This document shows positions 20,960-30,571 of a DNA stretch of 31,517 nucleotides, piece after piece. Position 1 is the first letter of the stretch, and every line of letters starts with the position of its first letter. The notes under the pieces were generated by a model, which was not told where the DNA came from, ran no database searches, and was given only the letters and a program-made list of their open reading frames with translations. The translations under genes were made by a program, and so were the position numbers. Origin of the DNA: Dunaliella salina (Eukaryota > Chlorophyta > Chlorophyceae > Chlamydomonadales > Dunaliellaceae); the NCBI GenBank assembly GCA_002284615.2, contig MU069456.1:426880-458396 (forward strand), given 5' to 3'.

Positions 20960-21256
20960 CTAAGGGCTGAGACTATTATCTGTCTGATGCCGGTGGTTCG
21001 TGCTTGAGGATTTGGGACGTGTAGGGATATGGTCAGCAGTGCTTAGACAAGCACTTCTATCATTTTGGCTAGCCTGACTAAATTGGGATATGGAAGAAGG
21101 GGTAATTCTCATTGCTGCGCATGCGCGTTTGCTGGGTGGCCCTTCTGCAGTAGTACCTTGTACGGCAAGAGCCAGAGCAGCCGGACTTGCAGTGGGTCCG
21201 TCTGCAGAGGAGAGGAGTGCTTGTGTGTGAGTTATGGCTACCTTTGGATACTCCAA
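20960..21256 (-). other. Open minus-strand frame upstream of element B copy 1, unrecognised
   Basis: A 98-codon frame with Ser/Thr/Ala-rich composition (e.g. SSADGPTASPAALALAVQGT). It is in the orientation of element B copy 1 and could be its further N-terminal, low-complexity part, separated by the AT-rich 20640-20940 stretch. No domain is recognised. Confidence 0.25.
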
Positions 21257-21269
21257 ATATTGTCACGCC

Positions 21270-23040
21270 GCTGCGTACCCACCAACACCTAGCATCAAAT
21301 ACTTGGAAACAGGAATTCCAATCATTCCCGCCTGACACCCATAGCTGCTCACACAAGTGCCCTCAGGAAAGGGCAGAATTCATCCCTGCCAACTTCAACA
21401 AGATGTTCACACCTAAAGTCAAGGATCGGAGGGAAATCACCTACACTGATGGCAGTGTGATTAACACAAAGATGACGACTCCCCACCTTTTTCCGGTTCA
21501 GGTGTTTACAAACCAGGAAGTGACACTGCTGCACCCTCCCAACACTTGCAACTGCACATAAAACCCAATGGCCATGGGCCGACCAATACCATCACCAGAG
21601 CAGAACTTGTGGGTATCCTTGTTGCACTCCAACACGAGCAAACTGAGATTGCCACTGATAGTGCATCCTGCCTTTTTCAGATTTCTAATCAAACCCTTAA
21701 CCCGATGCGCATGAGGTATCACCTACATGCAGAGCTCATTCATACAATATCAACCATATTAGAGCACTCCCCTCACCCTATCCATTTTTAGAAAGTCAAA
21801 GCCCACTCTGGCATCATACGAAATGAGGGGGCCAACGCTTGCGCTCGCACCGCAGCCCTCTCTCACGCCATAGACATTGCACTTCCAGATGCCAGGGACC
21901 CTTTCCACAATTTCTATTGGCTTTCATTGAAGACCTCTTCCACACAAAATGATGGCATGCACTGCTCCCACACGCTTCCGATGAAATATCTCACCAACCT
22001 GAGTGGCAGACTTAAAACACACATGCACAAGAAACACAAGCTTGGCTCTGCTGACACCTCTAGATACCACTACCAGATGGCAGAAGCTTAACGATGCCAT
22101 ACTACCCACCGCCAATGCCAACACTGAAGCTTACAACCCAACCCCTCAACTTGCAAACAAGGAGATCAGCAACTCCTTCTGGAAAAGCCCAAAGATAACC
22201 CTTAAACTGCAAATAAACCTTATGAAGTATCGAACAAATACACTGTACACACAGAGTCATGCCTCCAACTTCAATTTTTCCAGCTCTGTTAGATGCCCAC
22301 TCTGTGCAAATACGGACAGCATCAATCACGTTCTGCTTAGGTGTACCAGCCTAACAATGAGCGAGATGCACACCAACAGACACCATGCGGCCCTTTGTCT
22401 CTGTGTAGAAGCCCTGAGTAAAGGCCAGTATGGCTCATCCCTCATTAGCATGGATGGCTGCAAACATGACAGACCTTTGGATCGAGGCATACAAATCCCT
22501 GAAAACACCTCTCGAGCTATTCCAGATTGGGTTTTCCCAAATGACATTGCCTCACCTGCTCGGCACCAAAGCCGCCCTGATGCTCTTTTTGTGCGCCCTA
22601 TCCCAGGCAGACAAGCCCACCTCAATCCTTCCAAGATCCCCCCAAAAGATAGAGATATTCACCGCGTTGAACTTAAATTCTGCCCTGACACAAATCCCTT
22701 CATCACTTTAGAACATGCACGGACTCAACATTCCCACACCATAACTAGACTTAAAACACGCAGCTTAAGAAACCCAAACAGGAACAACAAAGTGACTTTA
22801 AATACCATCTTAATTGGTGTGGGTGGCACGATTTACAATGAGCTAACAATTTCACATCTCATAAATCTGGGTCTAATCAAACAGAAAACCAAATCACTAG
22901 CATCCAAGCTCAGGGACCGTGCCATCCAAAGATTATCCACCATCTTTGACACTAGACATGCACTTTGCTTTCAGAGGGCATCTGGGAGGGGGCTTGCTGG
23001 GCGCGCGGCGGCGGCTGAGGATGGAAGAAGGACAGTCTGA
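21270..23040 (+). pseudogene. Element B copy 2: RNase H, zinc finger and PD-(D/E)XK-like nuclease, broken
   Basis: RNase H landmarks are ITYTDGS (Asp codon 21448-21450), TRAELVGI (Glu codon 21603-21605), IATDSASC (Asp codon 21657-21659), KVKAHSG and NEGANACA (21822-21845). A TAG at 21789-21791 and two frame changes break it. Homology to copy 1 continues with YLTNLSGRLKTHMHKKHKLG. The final open frame (22003-23040, 345 codons) holds CPLCANTDSINHVLLRC (residues 98-114, CxxC-x7-H-x4-C), RPDALFV (191-197) and DIHRVELKFCPDT (218-230). P192-D193 followed 30 residues later by E223-x-K225 fits a PD-(D/E)XK nuclease. Then come NNKVTLNTILIGVGGTIYNE (261-280) and a Gly/Ala/Arg-rich end. The nuclease role and retroelement nature are inferred from motif order. 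Confidence 0.75.
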
Positions 23041-23099
23041 GCGCTCAGGGGCATGGCTAGCAATCCTCCAGATCCCCATTAGTTCTGTCTCTTACTCTC

Positions 23100-23226
23100 T
23101 CCTAGGCTAGTTTTGTCTAGTTTAGGTGGAGGGCCTCCTGCAGGTGGTGAGGCCTCTAACTTTTGTTAGGGGTTCTTCCCTTAATGCACGCGGCCTTTGG
23201 CTTGCATAGACTTTTCTTTTCTTTCT
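23100..23226 (+). mobile_element. 3' tail of element B copy 2
   Basis: After the stop of the 345-codon frame comes GGTGGAGGGCCTCCTGCAGG, GTGAGGCCTCTAAC, GTTAGGGGTTCTTCCCTTAA, TGCACGCGGCC, GCTTGCATAGACTTTTC and a CTTTT-rich end. Related tails occur at 7390-7440, 10440-10531 (minus), 13555-13680 (minus) and 26957-27020. It is probably the 3' recognition region of the element, by analogy with other retroelements. Confidence 0.65.
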
Positions 23227-24740
23227 TTTCTTTGAGTTATGCTGAGTATAGAATTGGAACAATTTCTTTTGCTCAGCGGCTCCTGTAAGGGTTGCATTTC
23301 TATAACATTTGCAATTTTTTATTGTCCAGGACAATTTATGGGTGTAGGGTGACTGACTCTTTGTCTGAAGCAGCGTTCGATGTGTTCATGTGTGTAGTAG
23401 GATGTGGATTGAGGCTGTGGTGGTGGCACTGCTTGACTGGGGGGGGGGGGTGAAGTTGGGCTCGGGGTTTTCTCGTTGGTTGGCCTGGGTGTGGGAAGGC
23501 TATTCACCACCCATGCTGGTATTGGTAAGCTCACATGTGTGTTGTTGACACAACGGTAGAATGGAAGGATATTTGCTTCAGTATTTTTGTAAGCAATGAT
23601 CTTTTGGATTGAGGATGTGTTCAGTTCTTGTTGTGGGTCAAGGCTGCCTGTTGAGTGCTATTTTACATTTGGTGTTGACCTCGGGGTGTTTAGTCTGAAC
23701 TTTAGAAACTAAGATTATGTGAGTTTTGCGACAATGTGTAAGCTCATGTAGCCCACTGATTCCCATATTCAGCATGGGTTGCATAATGCAGGTGATGAGA
23801 GTAGGGAGGTTGTGAGGAGGTGATCAGTGCAAGGTGAGGGCTTCACAAATGTGCTCTAGTTCCTCCTCAAAACCACTGTTGTCATTCTTCACGAGACGGA
23901 GCTTGCTAGGATGGATGCTTGTCAGCTGGGGCAACTGTGTGCTTTTCTAGCCTTCAGAGCCTGCAGTGGGGAAAAGCAGGGCCTTTGTCCACTGGAAAGC
24001 CTATGAACTAACGAATGCATCGTGCGCAACTGGGGTCGAGTGCTATATTTGCAACAACGCTTGTGAGGTTACGGGAGGCTTTACTCTAACGCGGAGAAAG
24101 AACACCTTACCATGCAGAATGCACATCACACCATGCAAAGAAACCGTTTTTGCAGAGGGGGCTAAATGAGCATGTGTCCAAATATGCTCCTTTTCTGCGT
24201 TTAAAGTGCAGTAATTTACAGCCAATTCCTCTGATTGGGACAAATATGGCTTTAAAAGGTAGCTGGCTTCACAAGCTACCCAGGCATGTGCTCAGATTTT
24301 TGTAATTCGCCCTGTGTGCTTAGATAGACAGGGATACATCCCAATGGTGTACGTAAACCCTAGTTTGGTGCCTTTTGTAGGAAAGTGGCTAAAATTGCCA
24401 CATGTGGTTCTGTACAGAACACCTACCACTAAGTCTTTCCACTCCAATTTTCTCCAATTATATTTTTTTGTTACAAGGACTCCAAATCACTCAAAATCAC
24501 CCATTTTGGTAAAGTGTGTGGTGAGGTATGGAGATTTGGTTGTGAAAACTAGGCCGCGGCTAATCAGGCGCGTGCCCCATGACTGGTAAGACTTTAACCC
24601 TAGTTTAACCCTTTACTAAAGGCTTTAGAAAGGGAGCCAAGTTTCAAGATTGCCGGTCATGGGACACATATGCAAAGAGCATGCAAAAACTGGCTGCTTT
24701 TAGGCCTCAAATAGCCCCCTCTGCCATTTTTGGCCCTATG
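23227..24740. other. Long stretch without supported genes
   Basis: Contains a G12 run at 23439-23450. A minus-strand frame at 23319-23534 is Pro-rich (PTNEKTPSPTSPPPPSQAVP) and, given the neighbours, might be low-complexity element DNA. Nothing else was recognised between 23540 and 24740. Confidence 0.3.
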
Positions 24741-24744
24741 CAGT

Positions 24745-24870
24745 GACTGTGCGAGAAAAACGCATATATATTTTGAGAGTGCACACTTGTGGATTGCATT
24801 GGATTGTGACTATGCGAGAAAAACGCATATATATTTTGAGAGTGCACACTTGTGAATTGCATTGGAAGAT
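24745..24870. repeat. 63-bp direct duplication
   Basis: Two units, starting at 24745 and 24808 (GACTRTGCGAGAAAAACGCA, TATATATTTTGAGAGTGCAC, ACTTGTGRATTGCATTGGA), nearly identical. Confidence 0.9.
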
Positions 24871-24950
24871 GCTCAGAGATGGCTCGGAGTGTGAATGACT
24901 CTTGCCCCACCAGGACCTCGAACGCTGTTCCCCTCGGCAGCAGCATTCGT

Positions 24951-25016
24951 AAAATACTTTTGTGGGATAGAATCTGCATTCTTAAAATACTTTTGTGGGA
25001 TAGAATCTGCGGAGAA
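24951..25016. repeat. 33-bp direct duplication
   Basis: Two adjacent units at 24951 and 24984 (AAAATACTTTTGTGGGATAG + AATCTGC...). Any reading frame across it is not supported as a gene. Confidence 0.85.
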
Positions 25017-25102
25017 ACAAAAAGCAAAGGAATTTTGGATCTTACATCGTCTAAAGATGCATGCAATACAGGGACGCTCCCTGGAAATAAAAGTTCTAAA
25101 TA

Positions 25103-25743
25103 CAGTAGGTTCACGATTACTTCGTACCGGGGTATTATTTTTTTTGACTTCGTAACACTTCGTACTACTTCGTACCACTTCGTATTTCTGCACCATAATT
25201 TTGTGGTGGCAAAAGCTTTTCGTCCCAGCAGCATAATTTTGTGGTAGCAAAAGCATTTCGTCCCAGCAGTGAGAAGGCCGTGCAGCAGCTGCTTTGGGAC
25301 GGGCTCACCCAACTGTAGTCAATTACCAAAGCAGAGCATTGTATCCAGGAGGAGGAGGGAGAGAGAGAGAGAGGAAGATTGATCATGCACAGCTCAGCGT
25401 GAACTCTGCGACAGCTGCCTTTTATGCTGCTCACCTGGAGGACGCCCGGGACTTCTACTCGCTGGCATGGGTCTGATGTTGCCCTTTGACATGCTCATCT
25501 TGCTGTCTGCCTGGCTGAAAGCAGCAGGCTGGGTCAGGGGAGTGAAGAAGTTCCCCATCTTCTGCTGCCGCTGTGCCATCTTTCCGATATCCTACCACTT
25601 TCAGCAAATTCCATTATTTTGTACTTTATTTCCACTTCGTAACACTTCGTAATTGAGGACCATGAATTATTTTTTTCATTTCGTAAGATTTCGTTTTTGG
25701 GCCAAATAATTATTTAATTTACGAAGTAATCGTGAACCTACTG
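25103..25743. mobile_element. TA-flanked inverted-repeat transposon (MITE-like)
   Basis: The left end CAGTAGGTTCACGATTACTT + CGTA (25103-25126) and the right end (25720-25743) are perfect 24-bp inverted repeats. TA lies on both outer sides (25101-25102, 25744-25745), as expected for a TA target duplication. TA plus CAGT termini recall pogo/Tc1-type elements. Near the ends are several TTCGTA-containing subrepeats. The interior (about 25190-25590) is different in character and includes two 38-bp direct repeats (25194 and 25232) and a GC-richer stretch. No transposase is present, so it is non-autonomous. Confidence 0.85.
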
Positions 25744-25799
25744 TACTGTACGCCGACACATTCCACATATGCTGTTTTCATCCAGAAAACCACCAAATA

Positions 25800-26320
25800 C
25801 GCAGCTCAGTCGCCCTGAAGGCATTATAGTTTTGCCACTTGAAGGCAGAGACTCCACACATCACCCGCAGAATATGAATCCCAGAGACAGAGATATCCAC
25901 CTCATTGAGCTCAAACTTTGTTCTGACACCATACCTGAATAAACTTTCCACACTGCACAAAACCAGCACAAACACACCATTGGAAGCTTACCCACAAAAA
26001 CTCTTTGGGGCACACACCGCAATAACATGGTCACACTGCATACCGTACTCATTAGAGTTGCTGGAGCTATCTTCAATCCCTACACTATTGATCCCGTCTG
26101 CAAACTTGGCCTAACCAGAGACAAAGTTAAAAAATTTGTTAAAGAACTCCACTATCACGCTGTCAAGTCCCTAACAAAAGTTCACAACACCAAAAATGCC
26201 ATCGAATTCAGTAACATGAGCAATGGGGTTTTGGGGGAGGGGGCTACAAGGAGGGCTGCGTACAGGACAGCGAGGCGCGCAGCGGGACGGATGGACGACG
26301 ACCCGCCGGATTCACATTAG
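25800..26320 (+). pseudogene. Element B copy 3: nuclease-module fragment
   Basis: One frame reads SRPEGIIVLPLEG (25808-25846), NPRDRDIHLIELKLCSDTIP (25877-25936), a TAA stop, QNQHKHTIGSLPTKT, NNMVTLHTVLIRVAGAIFNP and an Arg/Ala/Gly-rich end finishing DDDPPDSH*. It lines up with copy 2 from RPDALFV onwards. The RPD motif is RPE here and one in-frame stop is present. The left end lies close to the MITE at 25743. Confidence 0.75.
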
Positions 26321-26383
26321 CTGGGCTGCTTATATCTTCGTTGGTGGGGCTCACTGTTAGTGCCAGTGCTAACTGTTGGGTCT

Positions 26384-26956
26384 TTCACTGAAAGTTTCAG
26401 AGGACATATGATGTATGAGGACGTGTCAAACACACTTTGGCATTCCATTAGGCAATGTATCTGGCTGGTGGGATGCCAGGAACAGGAACAAAAAACCTCC
26501 ATTACCACCTTACTTGCAACAAAATATTCCTCATGCACAGCATTTCGTGCCTACGACTGTCCAGTCACATTCTTCGGGTGGAAACCCAACAGCATCAAGG
26601 GAATAGATGCCCATACAAGCTCAGGCTTTGCAACAAATATGATTGGCACACTGTGCAAGATGAAGAGCACATAATTATGGACTACCCTTCTCAGGATCTG
26701 GCAGACTTGCGCACTCAGTTTCAGCATCTGTTTTCTTCCGCATCTCAAAATGGTGCAACACGTCTCAGAGATTTCATGAACCAGACTGATGTCTTAGATT
26801 AGCCAAGTTTGTGTCTGCATGTCTGCATGTTTGAAACGCTGTGCCTTAGTTTTGAGCAATGTTTTCAATTTTTTTGCACAGGTCTGGTCACAGGCCTCTG
26901 TGTTTCCGCTCAGCTGCCCTTGTAGATGGATTTAGCGATGCAACCTTACCTTACCT
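26384..26956 (+). mobile_element. 5'-truncated LINE insertion with 12-bp target duplication
   Basis: ACTGTTGGGTCT occurs just before (26372-26383) and just after (26957-26968) this segment, the expected target-site duplication. Inside, a reading frame has HILRVETQQHQGNRCPYKLR, LCNKYDWHTVQDEEHIIMDY, PSQDLADLRTQFQHLFSSAS and LRDFMNQTDV, ending at 26802. This is the zinc-binding C-terminus of a non-LTR ORF2, related to the pieces at 15.5-16.8 kb (AEVQDEKHVLL). The 3' end is a short ACCTT repeat instead of poly(A). It sits in the 3' tail of element B copy 3. Confidence 0.8.
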
Positions 26957-27020
26957 ACTGTTGGGTCTGTCCTTGATGCACGCTGGTTAGTGCCAGCGTA
27001 GACTTTTACTTTTACTTTAG
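26957..27020 (+). mobile_element. 3' tail of element B copy 3
   Basis: GTCCTTGATGCACGCTGG, TTAGTG, CCAGCGTAGACTTTTACTTT. GCTGG-TTAGTG-CCAGC is a clear hairpin. It corresponds to CCCTTAATGCACGCGGCC ... GCATAGACTTTTC after copy 2. The LINE insertion separates it from the coding part. Confidence 0.65.
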
Positions 27021-28440
27021 GATAAAAGCACGAGCCTGGAAGGGGCTATACCTGGCAGCCACGCCAAGAATATATTTTTCATTCAAAACAAAACGTCCTG
27101 GCATGGCTCAAAGGCTGCAGTGTGGACCTTCTTCCTCATCATTGGATTCATTTTCCAGACCGCCTTTCCTTACCAAACTGGGAGAGTCAAGAAAGATCCT
27201 CATCCTTTTACCACTTGCAAGTGGAAAGTACTGCCAGCGGAATCCAATCTCTGACCACATTACTTGATATGACTTTACAAAACAAGGTAATGTTCCAGAG
27301 GGTCCTAACTTAGCCATTTTGGGGCTTTTTTCACAGGAAACTTTTCTGAGGCTCCTTGGCCACGCGTTCCCCAAAGTTTTTCATTTTGTTATGTTCTATG
27401 GTTATAAAGACATAACCCAGCGAAAAAGGTTGTGGGAAGATCGGCCCTGTGGGTGAGCTAGGGTGCCCCAAAAGGGGAAAAAGGGGCAATGTCACCACGG
27501 TGGTGAAAATTGGGAACTTCCCACATTACCCCATTTTCTCAAATTTACCCTCAAGCATACAGCAGTGATATAGCAGACACTATTGTAAAAGAAATGGGGT
27601 CAATTGGTGGCCTGGCTGGGTCAGGGTGGGCAAGAACGTTTGGGAGGTTAAGTGGGCACACGGGCCTTCACCTCTGTTTTCACTCAAGGAGCACTTGTCA
27701 GGAAATTTTCCGGACAGCTCGAACATGAATTATTAAAGAATTAAAAAAGGAAAATTTTTTCAAAATTTAGGGTCGAAATTTGAAGGTTTTCTCGAATTTT
27801 CAGCCAAATTTTGATCTGGCCTAGATCAGCCCCAGACGCTGGCCCAGGACAAAAAATGTGCTAACGGAAGCCCTTTTTATAGCAGTTGAAAGTTGCACAC
27901 ATGAGTTGGGACCCTGTGGAAATGTTCTAGAAGTACTGATTCGACTCTTGTTCGCTGCAGAAGCATTAATCCGACAAATATTGTAGATAAATGATCTGAC
28001 ACCCATAAGAAAAGTTTAAAACAATTTTGCAATAAGTTAAGGTTTGTGTCATGGACAAGAAATTCATGGCATACTGGACAATATGTTTGAACTACTAGAA
28101 GAATTCCACGCAGCATACAGCCAATAAAACAACTTGAACCAACGGCTTGAAGAATTATGCTTGACACTCTGTGGCTCCTTGTGTCAGGAAAACAAAAAGA
28201 AAGGGCAATGGAGAGGCTCATCGGCAGAGCCTCTTATGGAGCCCCAAGGAAGGAGAGGGTCGAAAGAACATAGCAGTACAGCCCTGACACACGCGCCCTC
28301 ATAACGCAACACCAATAGATTCAACAAGGACAGACAGAGCAACTGCAATTTGTGCGCGTGTGTCAAAACCTGCCAGTTCACGCATTCCTTGATCTCATCA
28401 GCTGCGCACTCCCTTATATGCAAGCCCACAAGCAATGCCC
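27021..28440. other. Long stretch without supported genes
   Basis: No domain, exon series or repeat relationship found. Bases 27720-27830 are AT-rich with AAATTT clusters. ORFs here are short and patternless. Confidence 0.35.
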
Positions 28441-28444
28441 TCTG

Positions 28445-28592
28445 TCATGGATATGGCTGTGCGTGGGCAGCAAGGCCCTCAGTCATGGATGTGGCTGTGC
28501 ATGGGCAGCAAGGCCCTGGGTCATGGATGTGGCTGTGCGTGGGCAGCAAGGCCCTCAGTCATGGATGTGGCTGTGCGTGGGCAGCACAGGTG
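28445..28592. repeat. 38-bp minisatellite, four units
   Basis: Units start at 28445, 28483, 28521 and 28559 (TCATGGATGTGGCTGTGCGT + GGGCAGCAAGGCCCTCAG). Because 38 is not a multiple of three, all frames stay open, which explains the overlapping ORFs; they are not good gene evidence. Confidence 0.92.
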
Positions 28593-28911
28593 GCCGAGGA
28601 GGCATGAGCTGCTGGGATGCCCGAGGCCAATACACATAGGCGGCCAAAGCCATTAGGCTGAGCGCAGCCGCCACCCACCAGCCGCCGGAGTCCATCGAGC
28701 CAGCTGCCGCTGCAGCAGCCGCCCCAGCCTCGGCAGCGGTGGCAATGCTGGTGCTGCCAGGGACCTTCCAAGGTGCTCTGCTACACGAGTGCGCAGTAAG
28801 GCAATCCACGGTAAGGCAAAACCGAGGCAGTATGCAGCAAGGCAATACAGGAACACGCAGTAAGGCACCTGCCTCAGCAGCGACGGCAATGCTTGCGCTG
28901 CCGGGGATCAT
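28555..28911 (-). CDS. Possible final exon of a membrane protein, uncertain
   Basis: The minus-strand frame ends with an Ala-rich stretch, MDSGG, a hydrophobic segment (WWVAAALSLMALAAYVYW), PRASQQLMPPRPPVLPTHS and a stop inside the 38-bp minisatellite. The hydrophobic segment could be a membrane anchor. Upstream the frame runs through a degenerate tandem repeat, so it may be spurious. No family recognised. Confidence 0.2.
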   Translation of the reverse strand: MIPGSASIAVAAEAGALLRVPVLPCCILPRFCLTVDCLTAHSCSRAPWKVPGSTSIATAAEAGAAAAAAAGSMDSGGWWVAAALSLMALAAYVYWPRASQQLMPPRPPVLPTHSHIHD

Positions 28912-29140
28912 CCAAGGTACCCTGCATGAGATCGCAGTAAGGCTATACAGGCAGCATGCAGTGAGCCATCCGCCTCCGCAGCGGTGGCAACGCTGGCACG
29001 GCTAGGGAACATCCAAGGTTCCCTACTACACGAGTGCGCAGTAAGGCCATGCGGAGGTAATACGCAGTGAGGCACCTGCCTCAGCATCGCTGGCGCGGCC
29101 AGGGACCACCCAAGGTAATCTACTACATGAGTGCGCAATG
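28728..29140. repeat. Degenerate tandem repeat, four units of ~100-145 bp
   Basis: A block reading GCAGCGRTGGCAAYGCTGG, CAGGGACC..CCAAGGT, CTACACGAGTGCGCAGTAAG recurs at about 28732, 28876, 28976 and 29080. Spacing is uneven. GCAGTAAGGC occurs repeatedly between blocks. Confidence 0.7.
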
Positions 29141-29680
29141 AGGCGACGGGAAGCTTGATCTGAAGTAAGGGAAAACCCTGACGCTGATGAGGGAGGGACA
29201 TAGGCATACACCTAACGTGCACCTGAGCGCTGGATGTGCTGACAGCCTGCATATTGACATGACAGACAGTCTCTAAACTGGCTTCCTCACATGGTTTGCT
29301 CAGCAGTACTTTGATTGCCTGCAAACTAAGTGGTGAGCGTGCCACAAGTATACCTGGGAGTTTAAATTAGGGTTCAAAATCACGCTGTGTTTGAAACAAT
29401 TTGACAGTCTAAACCATCCGATGACCATCCATTTCAGTTACCATCGTGATAAAACTCTTTCAGGAAAATAACAGCAGCCAAATGACCAGTCGGTAGGACA
29501 ATCTGGCTCGGCTGAGCCACATAAGGAGGCTTGTTTTCAGCAGCTGCAAAGCGGTCACAATTTCACATTGAAATATAACGAAATCCAGTATGCATTTGTG
29601 CATCATGCACTCGCAAAACGGTTCCAAATGTGCACAGAGGGCCCCTCGCGCACCAGTCTTAACCTGCATTCAGGAATTTG
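29141..29680. other. Stretch without supported genes
   Basis: Nothing recognised on either strand between the two repeat blocks. Confidence 0.35.
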
Positions 29681-29682
29681 CA

Positions 29683-30085
29683 TGCCACCTGGAGGCACTT
29701 TCATAATCAAAGTGAATTATGACCGTTATCTGCGAGCAAAGCCACATTGCCATCTTGAGGCACTTTCATAATCAAAGTGAATGATGACCATTATCTGCGA
29801 GCAAAGCCACATTGCCATCTTGAGGCACTTTCATAATCAAAGTGGATAATGACCGTTATCTGCAAGCAAAGCCACATTGCCATCTTGAAACACTTTCATA
29901 ATCAAAGTGAATTATGACTGTTATCTGCGAGCAAAGCCACATTGCCATCTTGAGGCACTTTCATAACCAAAGTGGATAATGACCATTATCTGCGAGCAAA
30001 GCCACATTGCCACCTGGTGGCACTTTCATAATCAAAGTGAATTATGACCGTTTTCTGCAAGCAAAGCCACATTGCCACCTGGTGG
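29683..30085. repeat. 65-bp tandem repeat, six units
   Basis: The landmark GGCACTTTCATAA recurs at 29694, 29759, 29824, 29889 (AACACTT variant), 29954 and 30019, exactly every 65 bases. Each unit contains a near-palindrome of the form GATAATGACCATTATC (arms vary between units) and ends GCAAAGCCACATTGCCA. The sequence is non-coding by frame analysis, since 65 is not a multiple of three. Confidence 0.93.
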
Positions 30086-30234
30086 CCAAACCCCAACTCC
30101 ATGCTTCAACATTCCTGGATTTCCCAGAAAAGGGCAGAGGGAGAGGGCAAGAAAATGCCTGGGTGTGGGAGCAGTTTGTGAAGGAGGTGTGTGCACCTTT
30201 TGCCAACATGCAATGCTCGTCGACAAAATGTGCC

Positions 30235-30445
30235 GCTAGCCAATTACAAGTGACATAAGCCAACAACACGTAATGTCAGCCAGCAACTTGTGACGCAAGC
30301 CAACAACATGTTACAGTACATGAAACAGGTGAGCAAAGCCAACAACACGTAACGCCAGTCAGCAACGCGAGACGTAAGCCAACAACTCAAGCCAACTACA
30401 CGTGACGTAAGCCAACGACTCATCACAGTCTGTGAAGCAGGTTAG
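30235..30445. repeat. Degenerate short repeat rich in AAGCCAACAACACGTAA
   Basis: About nine variants of AAGCCAACAAC followed by ACGTAA/ACGTGACG/CTTGTGACG occur with ~20-base spacing, plus two longer blocks starting ACAGTACATGAAACAGG and ACAGTCTGTGAAGCAGG. Many ACGT cores are present. No gene. Confidence 0.7.
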
Positions 30446-30509
30446 CAAAGCCAGCAGCAGCAGCAGTGCAGAAGGGCCTTTAAACAGTGGAGGATGGGGA
30501 GGAGCAAGC

Positions 30510-30510
<1 letters not shown>

Positions 30511-30543
<33 letters not shown>
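30511..30543. repeat. (CAG)11 trinucleotide repeat
   Basis: A pure CAG array of 11 units. It lies 28 bases outside the putative exon ending at 30572, in sequence that would be intron on the minus strand. Confidence 0.95.
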
Positions 30544-30546
<3 letters not shown>

Positions 30547-30571
30547 TCAAAGCAGGAGGTCGAGTACTTAC

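Noticed and set aside
24852..25247. 131-codon ORF over 24852-25247
   Set aside because: It spans a 33-bp duplication and runs into the MITE end; composition is not protein-like.
28350..28656. Overlapping plus-strand ORFs with WMWLCVGSKA-type repeats
   Set aside because: They come from the 38-bp minisatellite, which is open in all frames; no start, splice or domain evidence.
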